Part shown: in pieces, positions 18,494-27,304 of the stretch | Numbering within the stretch: position 1 is the stretch's first letter | How the letters are laid out: the number at the start of each line of letters is the position of its first letter | Origin: Sulfolobus islandicus Y.N.15.51 | GTDB taxonomy: Archaea; Thermoproteota; Thermoprotei_A; Sulfolobales; Sulfolobaceae | Assembly (NCBI RefSeq): GCF_000022485.1 | Contig: NC_012623.1 | Coordinates: forward strand, 496,001 to 560,000 | DNA length: 64,000 nucleotides | Direction of reading: 5' to 3' | Notes under the pieces: generated by a model | What the model was told of the DNA's origin: nothing | What the model saw: the letters and a program-made list of their open reading frames with translations, nothing else | The model's database searches: none | Made by a program: the position numbers and the translations under genes

Positions 18494-18503
18494 TTATATA
18501 TAA
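18494..18503. promoter_or_regulatory. Bidirectional palindromic TATA box
   Basis: TTATATATAA is its own reverse complement. Its centre lies about 28 nt from the ATG at 18526 (plus) and about 28 nt from the ATG at 18470 (minus), the canonical archaeal spacing both ways. One TBP site could thus serve both surface-protein units. Confidence 0.65.
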
Positions 18504-18525
18504 ATCCTCGCTTAATATTCTATAT

Positions 18526-19887
18526 ATGCCTAGTGCAATTACGAATTTGTTGATAATAATCGTTACTGTTATAATAGCTCTCTCTGCGTTTGCAATATAC
18601 TCAGCATTCTTTTCAGTTCAAGGTCTTGCATTCTTACAAGAGGAGAATGTGATAGGTATTTCTAAAATTGTTCAAGTAGCAGTTTCACAAGTTTCGTTTA
18701 AAGGATTACCACCTAGTTATAACTACTTTAATGTTAGTTACTTAATATGGATTAACTCCCCTACTAAGTATGTGACTGTTATACCTTTCGTTGCTTCACC
18801 CAGGTTGAACCCATTTTATATTCTCCCTAGCAATAGCCAAAACGCTAGTATATTCTTTTCTATGACTAATGGGTATATCCCATTAAATACTAAATTTGCC
18901 TTCAATGGTAATGTCTATTTGCCTCAACAAACCCAGTTGATTGGTAAAATTAACGGCGTTTATGCTTATAATCTGACTTCAAATCGGAGTTATATATTAT
19001 CGGCTAAAGTCTCGAATGGCCAGATAATTATGTTATGGATATTGTACTATTATCAAGGTAAGTGGTATAGGTTAGATTACACTTACTTGAACCCATCAAA
19101 TGCCGGAATAGGGGTTTATGTATTATCTGGGAGTGGAAACTATGTGGGAAATTCTAAAAATACTAATTTTAAACCTCCGCATCAAGTAACAAGCCAGACT
19201 GGATTAGGCTTTGGACTATGGTTCAAGCTTATCTCTAATGCAACTACTAAGACTTATCTTCTTAACGTAGCTATTACACCTACTAATAATAAAGATTTCT
19301 CAATTTTAGTTTGGGTTATTGGGAATAAGTTGTACGTTGGGACCTACGATCTGTCTAGTAATGAATATATAGCCCAAACCTATCTGATAACGCTTTATCA
19401 AAACAATTGGTATTTCATTAACTTTAGCTTAGGAAGTCAGCTACAATCATCGCAAGAGGTTAGTTTTACAATTTATAATTTGAGTAGTCAAAAATGGCTC
19501 AACACTACCACATTAGGAACTACTACGCAATCTAATGGATACATATCAACAGTTAAGTTTGGCTCATCATTAAAAACTGTTGCAATATCTCAAGCTTATT
19601 TTGTAACCTTGAAAAATAATCAAGGTTTACCTAACTTCTATAACGTTTCGAGTACAATGTTCAAGAATGGTCCGCTATACAACAATACTTATAATTACAA
19701 TTGGACTATAGCAAAGTCTAATAATTTATATGCGATAGGTTATTGGTATTTTGTGAATCCAAGCTACCCGCCTCCTCCTACGATCCTTGGAATATTATGG
19801 TATTGGCCTAACGGAAATGGTAAAACTAACTATCCCCAAATATATTATATACCGGAACAAGGTTACAATACATACGTTTTAATATAA
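18526..19887 (+). CDS. Pilin-like protein with a LamG-like domain (453 aa)
   Basis: MPSAITNLLIIIVTVIIALS is a pilin-like N-terminus (SA|IT, then a helix), matching the divergent operon's proteins. From about residue 225 to 375 the pattern GLGFGLWFKLISN...FSILVWVIGNKLYVGTYD...NNWYFINFSLG...VSFTIYNLS looks like a LamG/concanavalin A-like sandwich, which often binds sugars. The protein would be anchored by its N-terminal helix and face outward. It could be an adhesin tip. The LamG call is by pattern only. Confidence 0.65.
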   Translation: MPSAITNLLIIIVTVIIALSAFAIYSAFFSVQGLAFLQEENVIGISKIVQVAVSQVSFKGLPPSYNYFNVSYLIWINSPTKYVTVIPFVASPRLNPFYILPSNSQNASIFFSMTNGYIPLNTKFAFNGNVYLPQQTQLIGKINGVYAYNLTSNRSYILSAKVSNGQIIMLWILYYYQGKWYRLDYTYLNPSNAGIGVYVLSGSGNYVGNSKNTNFKPPHQVTSQTGLGFGLWFKLISNATTKTYLLNVAITPTNNKDFSILVWVIGNKLYVGTYDLSSNEYIAQTYLITLYQNNWYFINFSLGSQLQSSQEVSFTIYNLSSQKWLNTTTLGTTTQSNGYISTVKFGSSLKTVAISQAYFVTLKNNQGLPNFYNVSSTMFKNGPLYNNTYNYNWTIAKSNNLYAIGYWYFVNPSYPPPPTILGILWYWPNGNGKTNYPQIYYIPEQGYNTYVLI

Positions 19888-19913
19888 CAAAAATTATAAA
19901 CTTTTTTAATTAT

Positions 19914-20427
19914 TTATTTTGATAATTCTTCAAGTTCAATCTTTGAAGCCTTAGGTCCTAAAATTGCTACATCTAGAGTTACTATAAGAGCCATTATGAA
20001 TACCACTGTGTACATTGAAACTGGTCCGTTACTATATAACACTATTGGTAAGAGAGTTAACCAAATGTAGTTTCCTAATCTACTTAATGAGTACTGTACA
20101 CCATCTGCAAAAGCCCTTACTCTAGTTGGATATAGCTCAGCGCCGTATTGATGGAAAGCATTGGAAAATATATTTGATAAGAAACCAAATGTGAAGCCAG
20201 TTGCTACTGCCTCCAGAGGAGAGGAGGAGAATCCAAAAGCTAGTCCTACTAACCCCATTAATAACATTACAATACTTACCTGCCATTTTCTGTTAAACTT
20301 TTGACTATCTATGATAAATATTGATGCTAGAGAACTAATAAAGTATGAGGTATAGATTATCATCGTGTACTGTAGAGTATGTACTAATGTGAAACCTTTC
20401 GCAAATAGTACTGATGGGGCCAGTGAG
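19914..20427 (-). pseudogene. MFS transporter, C-terminal half (split by IS)
   Basis: The frame from LAPSVLFAKGFTLVHTLQYT through IIYTSYFISS to the end is the C-terminal third of a metabolite:H+ symporter-type MFS. It includes the conserved GAELYPTRVRAFADG stretch. The part before the ATG at 20363 is also open in frame up to about 20427, where IS sequence begins. The N-terminal half lies at 21944-22775. Confidence 0.85.
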
Positions 20428-20493
20428 GGGTCGGACTTTCATTGAGGTTTCATGAATTTGTATTCAATCTCTCGTCCTCATTCCTCCTGTCCA

Positions 20494-20553
20494 GCTCCCC
20501 ATGCCGTCTACGGGAGCGGTAGTTAAACCACTCCCTTCAAGGACATGGGGAGT
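20494..20553 (+). ncRNA. Nested hairpins in the TnpB element left end
   Basis: The outer stem is CTCCCCATG (20495-20503) with CATGGGGAG (20544-20552). Inside it GGGAGCGGT pairs with ACCACTCCC (one mismatch) around a 6-base loop. Such a structure fits a subterminal transposition hairpin or a structured RNA. No transcript is shown. Confidence 0.45.
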
Positions 20554-20662
20554 TTCATTGGGTGCCTTCCTCCCCCTCACATTGCTCATCGAGTTCATTG
20601 TGGCATCCTCCAATTAAATATTAGCACAAAAATTTATAAATTTTATTGCTTCTAACACTCTT

Positions 20663-20827
20663 ATGGAGCAAATAGTTTTCAGATCAACGGTCTCAAGTTA
20701 TGGCACAGATAAGTATGGGAATAAGAGATATGGTATAACTATACCTTCAAAACTAAGGGATAAGGGTGAGAAATTATACGGTAAGGAGGTGATCGTAATT
20801 GTTATCTTACCAGATGATGAGGAATAA
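20663..20827 (+). CDS. AbrB/MazE-like small protein upstream of tnpB (54 aa)
   Basis: The frame begins MEQIVFRSTVSSYGTDKYG and contains KRYGITIPSKLRDKGEKLYG followed by KEVIVIVIL. This is the beta-hairpin pattern of AbrB/SpoVT DNA-binding domains (compare KYQVTIPKEVREAL in VapB at 47896). It ends DDEE. It overlaps the start of tnpB by 29 bases in another frame, so the two are translationally coupled. It may repress the element or help TnpB. The function is inferred. Confidence 0.65.
   Translation: MEQIVFRSTVSSYGTDKYGNKRYGITIPSKLRDKGEKLYGKEVIVIVILPDDEE
20785..20794 (+). promoter_or_regulatory. Strong Shine-Dalgarno site for tnpB
   Basis: GGAGGTGATC closely matches the anti-SD at the 3' end of crenarchaeal 16S rRNA and ends about 5 nt before the TTG at 20799. 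It favours that TTG over the ATGs at 20814 and 20817. It lies inside the upstream AbrB-like gene. Confidence 0.7.
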
Positions 20828-21905
20828 ATTGATAGGGTCTAGGGAAGCACTAGATAACTTCCAATTCGTTACGATAAATGGTAGAGTCTTATTTAACGAG
20901 AAAGAGAGGGTTGTTAGAATTGCTAGGGCTTACTCACAAGTAGTTAAGAGTGCTATTAAACCATTGTTTGACGGGAAGAGTATTGATGAGTTAACCAAGG
21001 AGTTTTACAACGTTTTACCAAACTACATTTACCTCGAAACAGCTTTAAAGCAAGCTAAGACAATTGTTGATGGCTTGTTGGAGAGAGAAGAAGAGAAGGA
21101 TAAAATTTTGCACGCTAAGATAAGGAAATTCTGGTTTGCCAGTAGGGGGAATAAAAGTGATAAGGGCAATAGGAATGTGAAGTTCCACGTTTTTCAAGAC
21201 CACGTTGAAGTTAAAGTTAAAGACCCGTGGGGTAAGTGGGTTTATGGGAAAGCATATTTTGGAAAGGAGTACTTATCACTACTCCATGAGTTGGAAGAGT
21301 TGGCGAGTAATAAGGAGGAGGGTTACGGTGCTGTAATTTCTTTTGAAGAAAAGCCGATGATCCACCTCCAAATCCCACTCTGGTTGTACTTAAAGCACTT
21401 CTCTTCACCAAAACCTGTGGGTTACGGTTTGATTGCCGGTTTTGATTTAAATAGTGATAGGTTGAACGTTGTTGTGGTTAATGAGGAGGGTAAAGTTGTT
21501 ACTAAAAAGACGTGGTGGTATTCGGATGTTACTAGACCAGGCTTTCCTAAAGGGAAAGCTATGGCTTTGCGTTTGAATGCTCTATCACAAGCCCTTAATT
21601 TCCTATCAAGGATTGGTGTTGATTATGTAGTATTTGAGGACTTATTCCTTGTTAAGAAGAGGAAGTTTACGAGGAGCAAAAGCGGTAATAGGAAGATAAC
21701 GCGTTTTGCTAAGAAGCAATTATTAATCCACGGTGTTATTAAGGCGTTAAGGTTGGGTTTTAACGTTATTCTAGTTAATCCTAAGGGTACTACTAATTCA
21801 GAAGACCACGAGAAGGTGATGAGGGAGAAGGGTTTTGATAGGCATACAGCCTCAGCTTACTTAATAGCCTTAAAAGGATTAGGAATGTTAAATGATATCA
21901 AATGA
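20799..21905 (+). CDS. tnpB: TnpB-family RNA-guided nuclease-like protein without zinc ribbon
   Basis: 368 aa. RuvC-like motifs are in order: GLIAGFDLNSDRLNVVVV (first Asp, ~225-242), VDYVVFEDLFLVKKRK (Glu) and GFDRHTASAYLIA (last Asp). Between the second and third motifs the usual CxxC...CxxC zinc ribbon is absent; the region reads LVNPKGTTNSEDHEKV. This marks a distinct OrfB branch. TnpB proteins are RNA-guided DNA nucleases that help their IS persist; activity without the ribbon is unknown. Start chosen from the SD site. The frame is intact. Confidence 0.82.
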   Translation: MLSYQMMRNKLIGSREALDNFQFVTINGRVLFNEKERVVRIARAYSQVVKSAIKPLFDGKSIDELTKEFYNVLPNYIYLETALKQAKTIVDGLLEREEEKDKILHAKIRKFWFASRGNKSDKGNRNVKFHVFQDHVEVKVKDPWGKWVYGKAYFGKEYLSLLHELEELASNKEEGYGAVISFEEKPMIHLQIPLWLYLKHFSSPKPVGYGLIAGFDLNSDRLNVVVVNEEGKVVTKKTWWYSDVTRPGFPKGKAMALRLNALSQALNFLSRIGVDYVVFEDLFLVKKRKFTRSKSGNRKITRFAKKQLLIHGVIKALRLGFNVILVNPKGTTNSEDHEKVMREKGFDRHTASAYLIALKGLGMLNDIK

Positions 21906-21943
21906 CATAAAATTCACGGTTTATCGAAAACTGTTGTCAACGG

Positions 21944-22775
21944 CAAAACCGTAATATACGCCAGCTTGTAAGAATTCAAAAACCCATAGCATTATTGTCC
22001 TCTTTCTATACAGTGGCGAGAATAGTTCAGATATTGTAACCCTTTGTGAAGTTATAACTTGGACTTGTAATGGTTCTCCCAATTGCCCCTTTTCCTTAAT
22101 AGCTATTTCCTCCATCCTTCTAACTATTTTTTCAGCCTCATCCAATCTTCCCTTACTTTCTAACCATCTAGGAGATTCTGGAATTAGGAATCTAAATGGT
22201 ATTATTGTAAGTATACCTAAGCCTCCTATTATGAATAGCCATTGCCAACCGTATAGAATGTATTTATGAGGCAGAAGAAGATAAGCTAGAATTGCGACGA
22301 CTATAGGTGCAGTCCACGCTGCAGTATAACCTATTGCTAACGTTCTGCCTCTTACAGTCGACGGAAAGAACTCCGTTATTAAAACGTCTAAAACTAATAT
22401 TGCCTCTGGTCCAACTCCTACACCAGCTATAAATCTTAATATTCCAAAAGTTAGAATATTTGGAGAAAATGGTATCAACAGTAAGGTGATAGAGGTTATT
22501 GCCATGTTGATTATCAGTGCAGTCCTCCTACCTACTGAATCTCCTATATAGTTGAAAATTATCGCACCTACGAATGCTCCTAGAAAGAAGATTGCAACAG
22601 TATAGTAGATTCCAGTTGCCGATGATACTTTAAAAAACGATGCCACTTGTGATGCTACGAAGCCTCCAGTAAATAGATCGTAGAGCTCGAAGAACTCTCC
22701 CAGAGTTAAGAGGGCTAAGAGTCTCGTATGAAAAGAAGTCCAAGGTAGTCTTTCTATTCTCCCAGCGATACTCAT
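21944..22775 (-). pseudogene. MFS transporter, N-terminal half (split by IS)
   Basis: Codes for the first ~275 residues of a sugar/metabolite MFS: LLTLGEFFELYDLFTGGFVA, GDSVGRRTALIINMA (loop 2-3 motif), GVGVGPEAILVLDVLITEFF and the central charged loop. It ends VYYGFA and runs into IS sequence (VDNSFR-stop). Together with 19914-20427 it makes one ~450-aa transporter. A truncated membrane protein from this half is unlikely to work. Confidence 0.87.
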
Positions 22776-22876
22776 ATGTGTTTATAAATTAAATAAACTA
22801 ATAAATTTTGCAAAGGGGAGATGTTCGAAATTTTATGCAAATAATCTTATTTATCTTCTACTTTTTAACGTAAGAT

Positions 22877-24001
22877 ATGGAGAAAATTAGGGTTATCGAA
22901 CTAGGGAGTAATATATCCGCACCGCTAGTTGGAGAAATCTTAGCTGATTTAGGTATGGAAGTAATTAAGGTTGAGCCACCTCCTCACGGTGACGATAGGA
23001 GAAGGGTTAAGCCTGAAATTAATGGGATTAGTATTTACTTTGCTAGTACGAATAGGGGTAAGAAGAGCGTGGTAATTAATCTGAAAAGTGATGAGGGCTA
23101 TGAGATCTTCCAAAGGCTAGTTAAAACTGCTAACGTTATAGTTACTAACTATAGACCCTCTGCATTAAAGAGGCTCAAGGTTGATTACGAGAGTGTTAAA
23201 AAGATTAATCCTAAAATAATTTACTGTTCAATAACCGGTTTCGGTAATTTCACTGAAGAAGCTGATAGATCAGCTTATGACACTATAATTCTCGCCTTAA
23301 GTGGATTAATGGACATGACTGGTGAGGAAAATCCGGTAAAGTTTGCTACGTCAATTTCAGATATCACTACTGGGCTACTCGCTAGTATAATGATATTATG
23401 GGCCTTAAATAGGGGAAGTCCATCTTTTATTGATGTTCCAATGATCTATACTCAATTTTATTTGACCCTAGAAGACGCTTACATGTATTTAAATACTGGG
23501 AAAGTTCCCAAGAGGATGGGCTCTGCGCATAGATATTTAGTACCTTATCAGGCATTTAAGACTGTGGATGGTTACATATACGTTGCGGTATTTAATGATG
23601 AGCAATATTTGAGGCTCTGTAAGGCAATAAATAGGGAGGATTTAGCTAAGTTCGATACTCTCCAAAAGAGGGTTGAGAATAGAAATTATATAATAAACGA
23701 GTTAAGCAGAATTTTTGAGAAAAACACTAGGGACTACTGGGTAAATTTATTAAGTAAAGCTGATGTGCCAATTGCTCCAATATTGAACCTTGAAGAGGCA
23801 TTTAAAAAATATGGTAATAGGTTAGTTTACGAGAATGAGGGTGTTAAGTACATCAATTTCCCCATAAACGTAACGTCAAATAAGAGTAAAGCACCTAAAC
23901 TCGGTGAGAACACTAAAGAAGTTTTACTTGAGTTAGGATATTCGGAAGAGGATATAAAAAAGCTTGCTGAAAAAGGAATATTAAATACTAATATGATTTA
24001 G
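22877..24001 (+). CDS. Class III CoA-transferase (CaiB/BaiF family)
   Basis: 374 aa, close to the family size. N-terminal RVIELGSNISAPLVGEILADLGMEVIKVEPP is the CoA-binding opening. STNRGKKSVVINLKSDEGYEIF and SAYDTIILALSGLM follow, the latter with the Asp that forms the acyl-aspartyl intermediate. It moves CoA between carboxylic acids in the cytoplasm; the donor and acceptor are not known. Leaderless-type promoter with TTATTTA about 25 nt upstream. Its 3' end overlaps by 14 bases the convergent acyl-CoA dehydrogenase, which may act on the same acyl-CoA. Confidence 0.88.
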   Translation: MEKIRVIELGSNISAPLVGEILADLGMEVIKVEPPPHGDDRRRVKPEINGISIYFASTNRGKKSVVINLKSDEGYEIFQRLVKTANVIVTNYRPSALKRLKVDYESVKKINPKIIYCSITGFGNFTEEADRSAYDTIILALSGLMDMTGEENPVKFATSISDITTGLLASIMILWALNRGSPSFIDVPMIYTQFYLTLEDAYMYLNTGKVPKRMGSAHRYLVPYQAFKTVDGYIYVAVFNDEQYLRLCKAINREDLAKFDTLQKRVENRNYIINELSRIFEKNTRDYWVNLLSKADVPIAPILNLEEAFKKYGNRLVYENEGVKYINFPINVTSNKSKAPKLGENTKEVLLELGYSEEDIKKLAEKGILNTNMI

Positions 24002-25157
24002 GAAGACCTAATATATGATGAGAAATGTATGCTAATACTAAGTTTTGTGATATTGGGGCTACCTTATATAATCTAGTCTCTCTAAGTTTCCTTTCTATTC
24101 CAGTTTCTACAGCATATCCGTAACCTCCATAAACGTCCATTGCCACATTTCCAGCCTCCCAAGCTATTTCAGCTGCCAGATATTTTGATACGTTTGCGTA
24201 ATTTCCGATAGTTTTTGTATCCTTCCCTTCTTCTAGTGCTCTCAAACCTTCACTAAAGTAAGAGGAGAGGGATACTAATTGAGCATACACTTTAGCTATT
24301 GGAAATTGTACGCCTTGGAAGCTACCTATTTGCTTATCAAAAACTACTCTATTATTAGCGTATTCCACAGCCTTATTTATGAACCATTCTGCGTTACCTA
24401 TCATTTCTGCAGCTATCATAAATCTCTCAGCATTTAATAGGTCAAGCAAGTAATAGAATCCCCTTCCAACTTCTCCTATAACGTTATTCTCTGGCACTTT
24501 AAGACCGTCTATAAACATTTCGTAAGCATTAGTATTTGACATGGTCTTTATTTCCCTCATCTCAATTCCTTCCCTTGCCTCTCTTAGATCAACTAAAAAC
24601 AAGGTTATGCCATCGGTCTTCTTTTCAACCTTGTCATAAGGTGTTGTCCTAGCTACCAATATCATAAAGTCAGTGTGTTTTACCCTAGAAATGAATATCT
24701 TGTGACCCTTTATAACGAAATTATTTCCAACTTTATCTGCAACTGTCTTAATCTTTGTTGTATCTGACCCCACTTCTGGTTCAGTTAGGGCTAATGATAA
24801 TACTTTAGCGCCATTTGTAATATCCTTGAAGTATTTATCTCTTACTCTTTTACCAGCGTGTTTTGATAGTAGCGCAGTGTTGTAGTAGTGTCCATGTACA
24901 AAATACGAATTACCACCCCTTAGATTGAGAGTATAGAGGATTAGACAAGCTAGTTTAACCCCTTTCCCTATCCCGCCATATTCTTCTGGCATTAAAATTG
25001 ACCCTAATCCTAATTTTATGAAGTCATTGAGGAAATCTATTGGAAATTCCCTCTTTTGATCTTTATCCAACCAATATTTCTCATCGTATTTTTTCATCAA
25101 TTGGTCAACTGTTGAGAGGATCAATTTCTCTTCTTCATCTTTTGTTTGCAATAACAT
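23988..25157 (-). CDS. Acyl-CoA dehydrogenase (LCAD/IVD-like base position)
   Basis: 389-aa flavoprotein that oxidises acyl-CoA to enoyl-CoA. FAD-site motif LSLALTEPEVGSDTTKIKT, middle beta domain, and C-terminal MDVYGGYGYAVETGIERKLRETR are clear. The EGT motif that carries the base in medium- and short-chain enzymes is missing (the text reads YKVAPIS). Instead the LLNAERFMIAAEMIG helix has Glu where long-chain and isovaleryl enzymes hold theirs. This suggests a branched- or longer-chain substrate. Electron acceptor unknown (ETF-like). Confidence 0.88.
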   Translation of the reverse strand: MLLQTKDEEEKLILSTVDQLMKKYDEKYWLDKDQKREFPIDFLNDFIKLGLGSILMPEEYGGIGKGVKLACLILYTLNLRGGNSYFVHGHYYNTALLSKHAGKRVRDKYFKDITNGAKVLSLALTEPEVGSDTTKIKTVADKVGNNFVIKGHKIFISRVKHTDFMILVARTTPYDKVEKKTDGITLFLVDLREAREGIEMREIKTMSNTNAYEMFIDGLKVPENNVIGEVGRGFYYLLDLLNAERFMIAAEMIGNAEWFINKAVEYANNRVVFDKQIGSFQGVQFPIAKVYAQLVSLSSYFSEGLRALEEGKDTKTIGNYANVSKYLAAEIAWEAGNVAMDVYGGYGYAVETGIERKLRETRLYKVAPISQNLVLAYISHHILGLPKSY

Positions 25158-25197
25158 ACAAATAAAAGGTAATTAACTTGTTTATATAGATTTTCCA

Positions 25198-25986
25198 TTA
25201 AATTTCAACCGGAATTGGTAATTTCCCAATATAACCTCCTATAAAACTCTGCAAAATGAAGGAAAATCCCACCAATACTCCCATATACGTTAATGGAATT
25301 AGGATGAAGGAGTAAAATAGAGCTGGAATTTGGGCATAGAACTCCTCAGTTTGTAATGCAATGTCTTGTAAGACAAAGTTTTGGTTTTGGAGAGGGGAAC
25401 TATTGGATATCAGTATTGGTAAAAGGGGGAGCCCCACGTAAAACACTATCGTAAAAGCTATTAACATGGCTCCAATTCCTTTACCCATCTGAAATGGGAG
25501 AGCCATCAATAGTATTCCAATTGCGATTAGTACCATATATGATGAGTGAATGAAAAGACCCAAGTCCATGTAGAAGTTTAATAGAATGAGTATGTCTGTT
25601 AGGAATGAAATATATTGTAAAAGTGGCGTTACTAAGGAGTAGAACTGGCTAGGTACCTTAAAGTAATAGAATATTAGTACTATAATACCGTATAAGAATT
25701 TCCCCATATTGATGGCTACACTTGTTTGGATTTGAAGAAGACCTATGTCTAAGTAAAAGATACTCCAATTTACTCCTAATATTTTTTGCAATTGGGATAG
25801 TATGGAAAGGAGGAGGCCAAAGATGTTAGCTAATACTGCTACGTAAATCGAGTTAACGATCATTTTATGACCCATCTCTTTTAATCCTCTCACTGGAATT
25901 GGTGAGCCGTAAAGTAGTGTACCTATGGTGTAAGAGAGGGAGTCTATTACAATTGCTAAATACAGTATTTCAAATGATGAGTACAC
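25198..25986 (-). CDS. Polytopic membrane protein, possibly VirB6/CedA-like (262 aa)
   Basis: GTG start, with an AT-rich TATA-like stretch about 20-27 nt upstream. Six or seven hydrophobic helices are visible, with a short loop rich in Gln/Asn (SSPLQNQNFVLQDIALQTEEF). The stretch FQMGKGIGAMLIAFTIVFYVGLP recalls the conserved helix of VirB6/TrbL and of CedA, the crenarchaeal DNA-import channel. I cannot confirm this by eye and no CedB ATPase or CedA1/A2 partner lies next to it. Otherwise an unknown integral membrane protein. Confidence 0.6.
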   Translation of the reverse strand: MYSSFEILYLAIVIDSLSYTIGTLLYGSPIPVRGLKEMGHKMIVNSIYVAVLANIFGLLLSILSQLQKILGVNWSIFYLDIGLLQIQTSVAINMGKFLYGIIVLIFYYFKVPSQFYSLVTPLLQYISFLTDILILLNFYMDLGLFIHSSYMVLIAIGILLMALPFQMGKGIGAMLIAFTIVFYVGLPLLPILISNSSPLQNQNFVLQDIALQTEEFYAQIPALFYSFILIPLTYMGVLVGFSFILQSFIGGYIGKLPIPVEI

Positions 25987-26050
25987 GAGAGTTTTTAAGA
26001 GATTATATTATCTGAGGGAAGACCGATATTATTTTTTAGTTAAACGTTAA

Positions 26051-27304
26051 ATGTTAAACGAGATGAGCTCACTCTCAAGCAGGGAAATTAAGTTAATATT
26101 CCTAAATTTCATGAGTTATACATTTCTGGTATATAATTATTCAATATTGTTAGTATTTAACTCACCATATATCTCTCAAACGTTATTTAAAGGTTCATAC
26201 GTACCCTCACTATTAGGTGTTTATGGCTTACTATTGGTTGACGTAATAATGAGAGTCCCTGGAGCTTACGTATTGGGACCAATAAGCGATAGGTATGGTA
26301 GGAAAGTGGTTACCAGAATGTCCAGTTTAGGTTCAGCTTTGCCTTTAGTTGTAGTAGCGCTAATTCCGGATCCCTCACCCTCTTTGTTAGTGCTATTATA
26401 TATGATACAAGGTTTCTTTACGGGAGGATTATCCACTGGAATTACTGTAGTAGGTGTTGAGGATTTGCCAGAAAGACATAGAGGTTGGTTTGGAGGATCT
26501 GGATTCGCTGTTGGCGGTTCAGCGTACCTACTAGCATCAATAGTGTTTTTCATGATAATTACCGTAATAGGTAGTTCTAACTATACTGAAATAGGATGGA
26601 GAATAATGTTCTTGACCTCTCTTCTTATATTACCCTTTGGACTCTTAATGCCTGAGTCCTTAAGGTTTAGGAGAAATAAGGAGAGAGTTAAATCACCTGC
26701 TAAGGTGTTAATCTCGTCATACAAGAGGCAATTTATATTGGCATCAACATTAACGGCCTTTTGGGCTTCAATGAATGCATTAGTTAACGTCATGTTACCT
26801 AACTTTCTTTATGCCGTCGATCACTTGTCAAAGGTTGAAATAGGATATATGTCCTTGATATATAGTGTAATAGCTATCATTTCAGCATTTATAGGAGGTG
26901 AATTGAGCGAAAGAATTGGCAGAAAGAAGATATCAATGATAGGTGGGATTTTGGGAATTTTGCTTTCACCAGTTTTCATATTAATGTCCATATCTTCAAG
27001 ATCGTTAATTCCCATTTTTGTTTCAATCTTGGCTTTCGTATCTGTATTTGGAGGTGGTGGAATAATGAGCTACGTAAATGAGAACTTCCCAACTAAAATC
27101 AGAAGCACTGGGGTATCTTTAAGCTGGAATATAGGATTCCTAGTTGGAAATTTCATCCCGTTACTTCTCACAGCCATCCTTTATTTTACCTCAATAACGT
27201 TATTCCCACTTGTGGAAATGATAACTGTGCTTATTCTTGGTGCATTAATAAGCTCGGTAAGTACTATCTCGCATGAGACAAAGGGCAATATAGAGAAGGA
27301 GTAG
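26051..27304 (+). CDS. MFS transporter (12-helix)
   Basis: 417 aa. Signature GPISDRYGRKVVTRMSSLG after helix 2, FFTGGLSTGITVVGVEDLPERHRGWFGG after helix 4, GELSERIGRKKISMIGG after helix 8, and SYVNENFPTKIRSTGVSLSWN near the end place it in the sugar/metabolite symporter group. The frame is intact, unlike two MFS neighbours. The substrate is unknown. The fifth residue is also Met and could be the start. Divergent from the polytopic membrane protein across about 65 bases. Confidence 0.87.
   Translation: MLNEMSSLSSREIKLIFLNFMSYTFLVYNYSILLVFNSPYISQTLFKGSYVPSLLGVYGLLLVDVIMRVPGAYVLGPISDRYGRKVVTRMSSLGSALPLVVVALIPDPSPSLLVLLYMIQGFFTGGLSTGITVVGVEDLPERHRGWFGGSGFAVGGSAYLLASIVFFMIITVIGSSNYTEIGWRIMFLTSLLILPFGLLMPESLRFRRNKERVKSPAKVLISSYKRQFILASTLTAFWASMNALVNVMLPNFLYAVDHLSKVEIGYMSLIYSVIAIISAFIGGELSERIGRKKISMIGGILGILLSPVFILMSISSRSLIPIFVSILAFVSVFGGGGIMSYVNENFPTKIRSTGVSLSWNIGFLVGNFIPLLLTAILYFTSITLFPLVEMITVLILGALISSVSTISHETKGNIEKE

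Larger units (their letters stand above)
20428..21943 (+). mobile_element. IS200/605-like TnpB element with an AbrB-like passenger
   Basis: About 1.5 kb inserted in an MFS gene. It carries a structured 5' region (20428-20650), a 54-aa AbrB-like gene and tnpB, with no tnpA, so it is not self-sufficient. No target duplication is expected for this class. Boundaries are placed where the MFS reading frame resumes (YYGFA | SLAPSVLF) and are good to a few bases. Confidence 0.75.
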
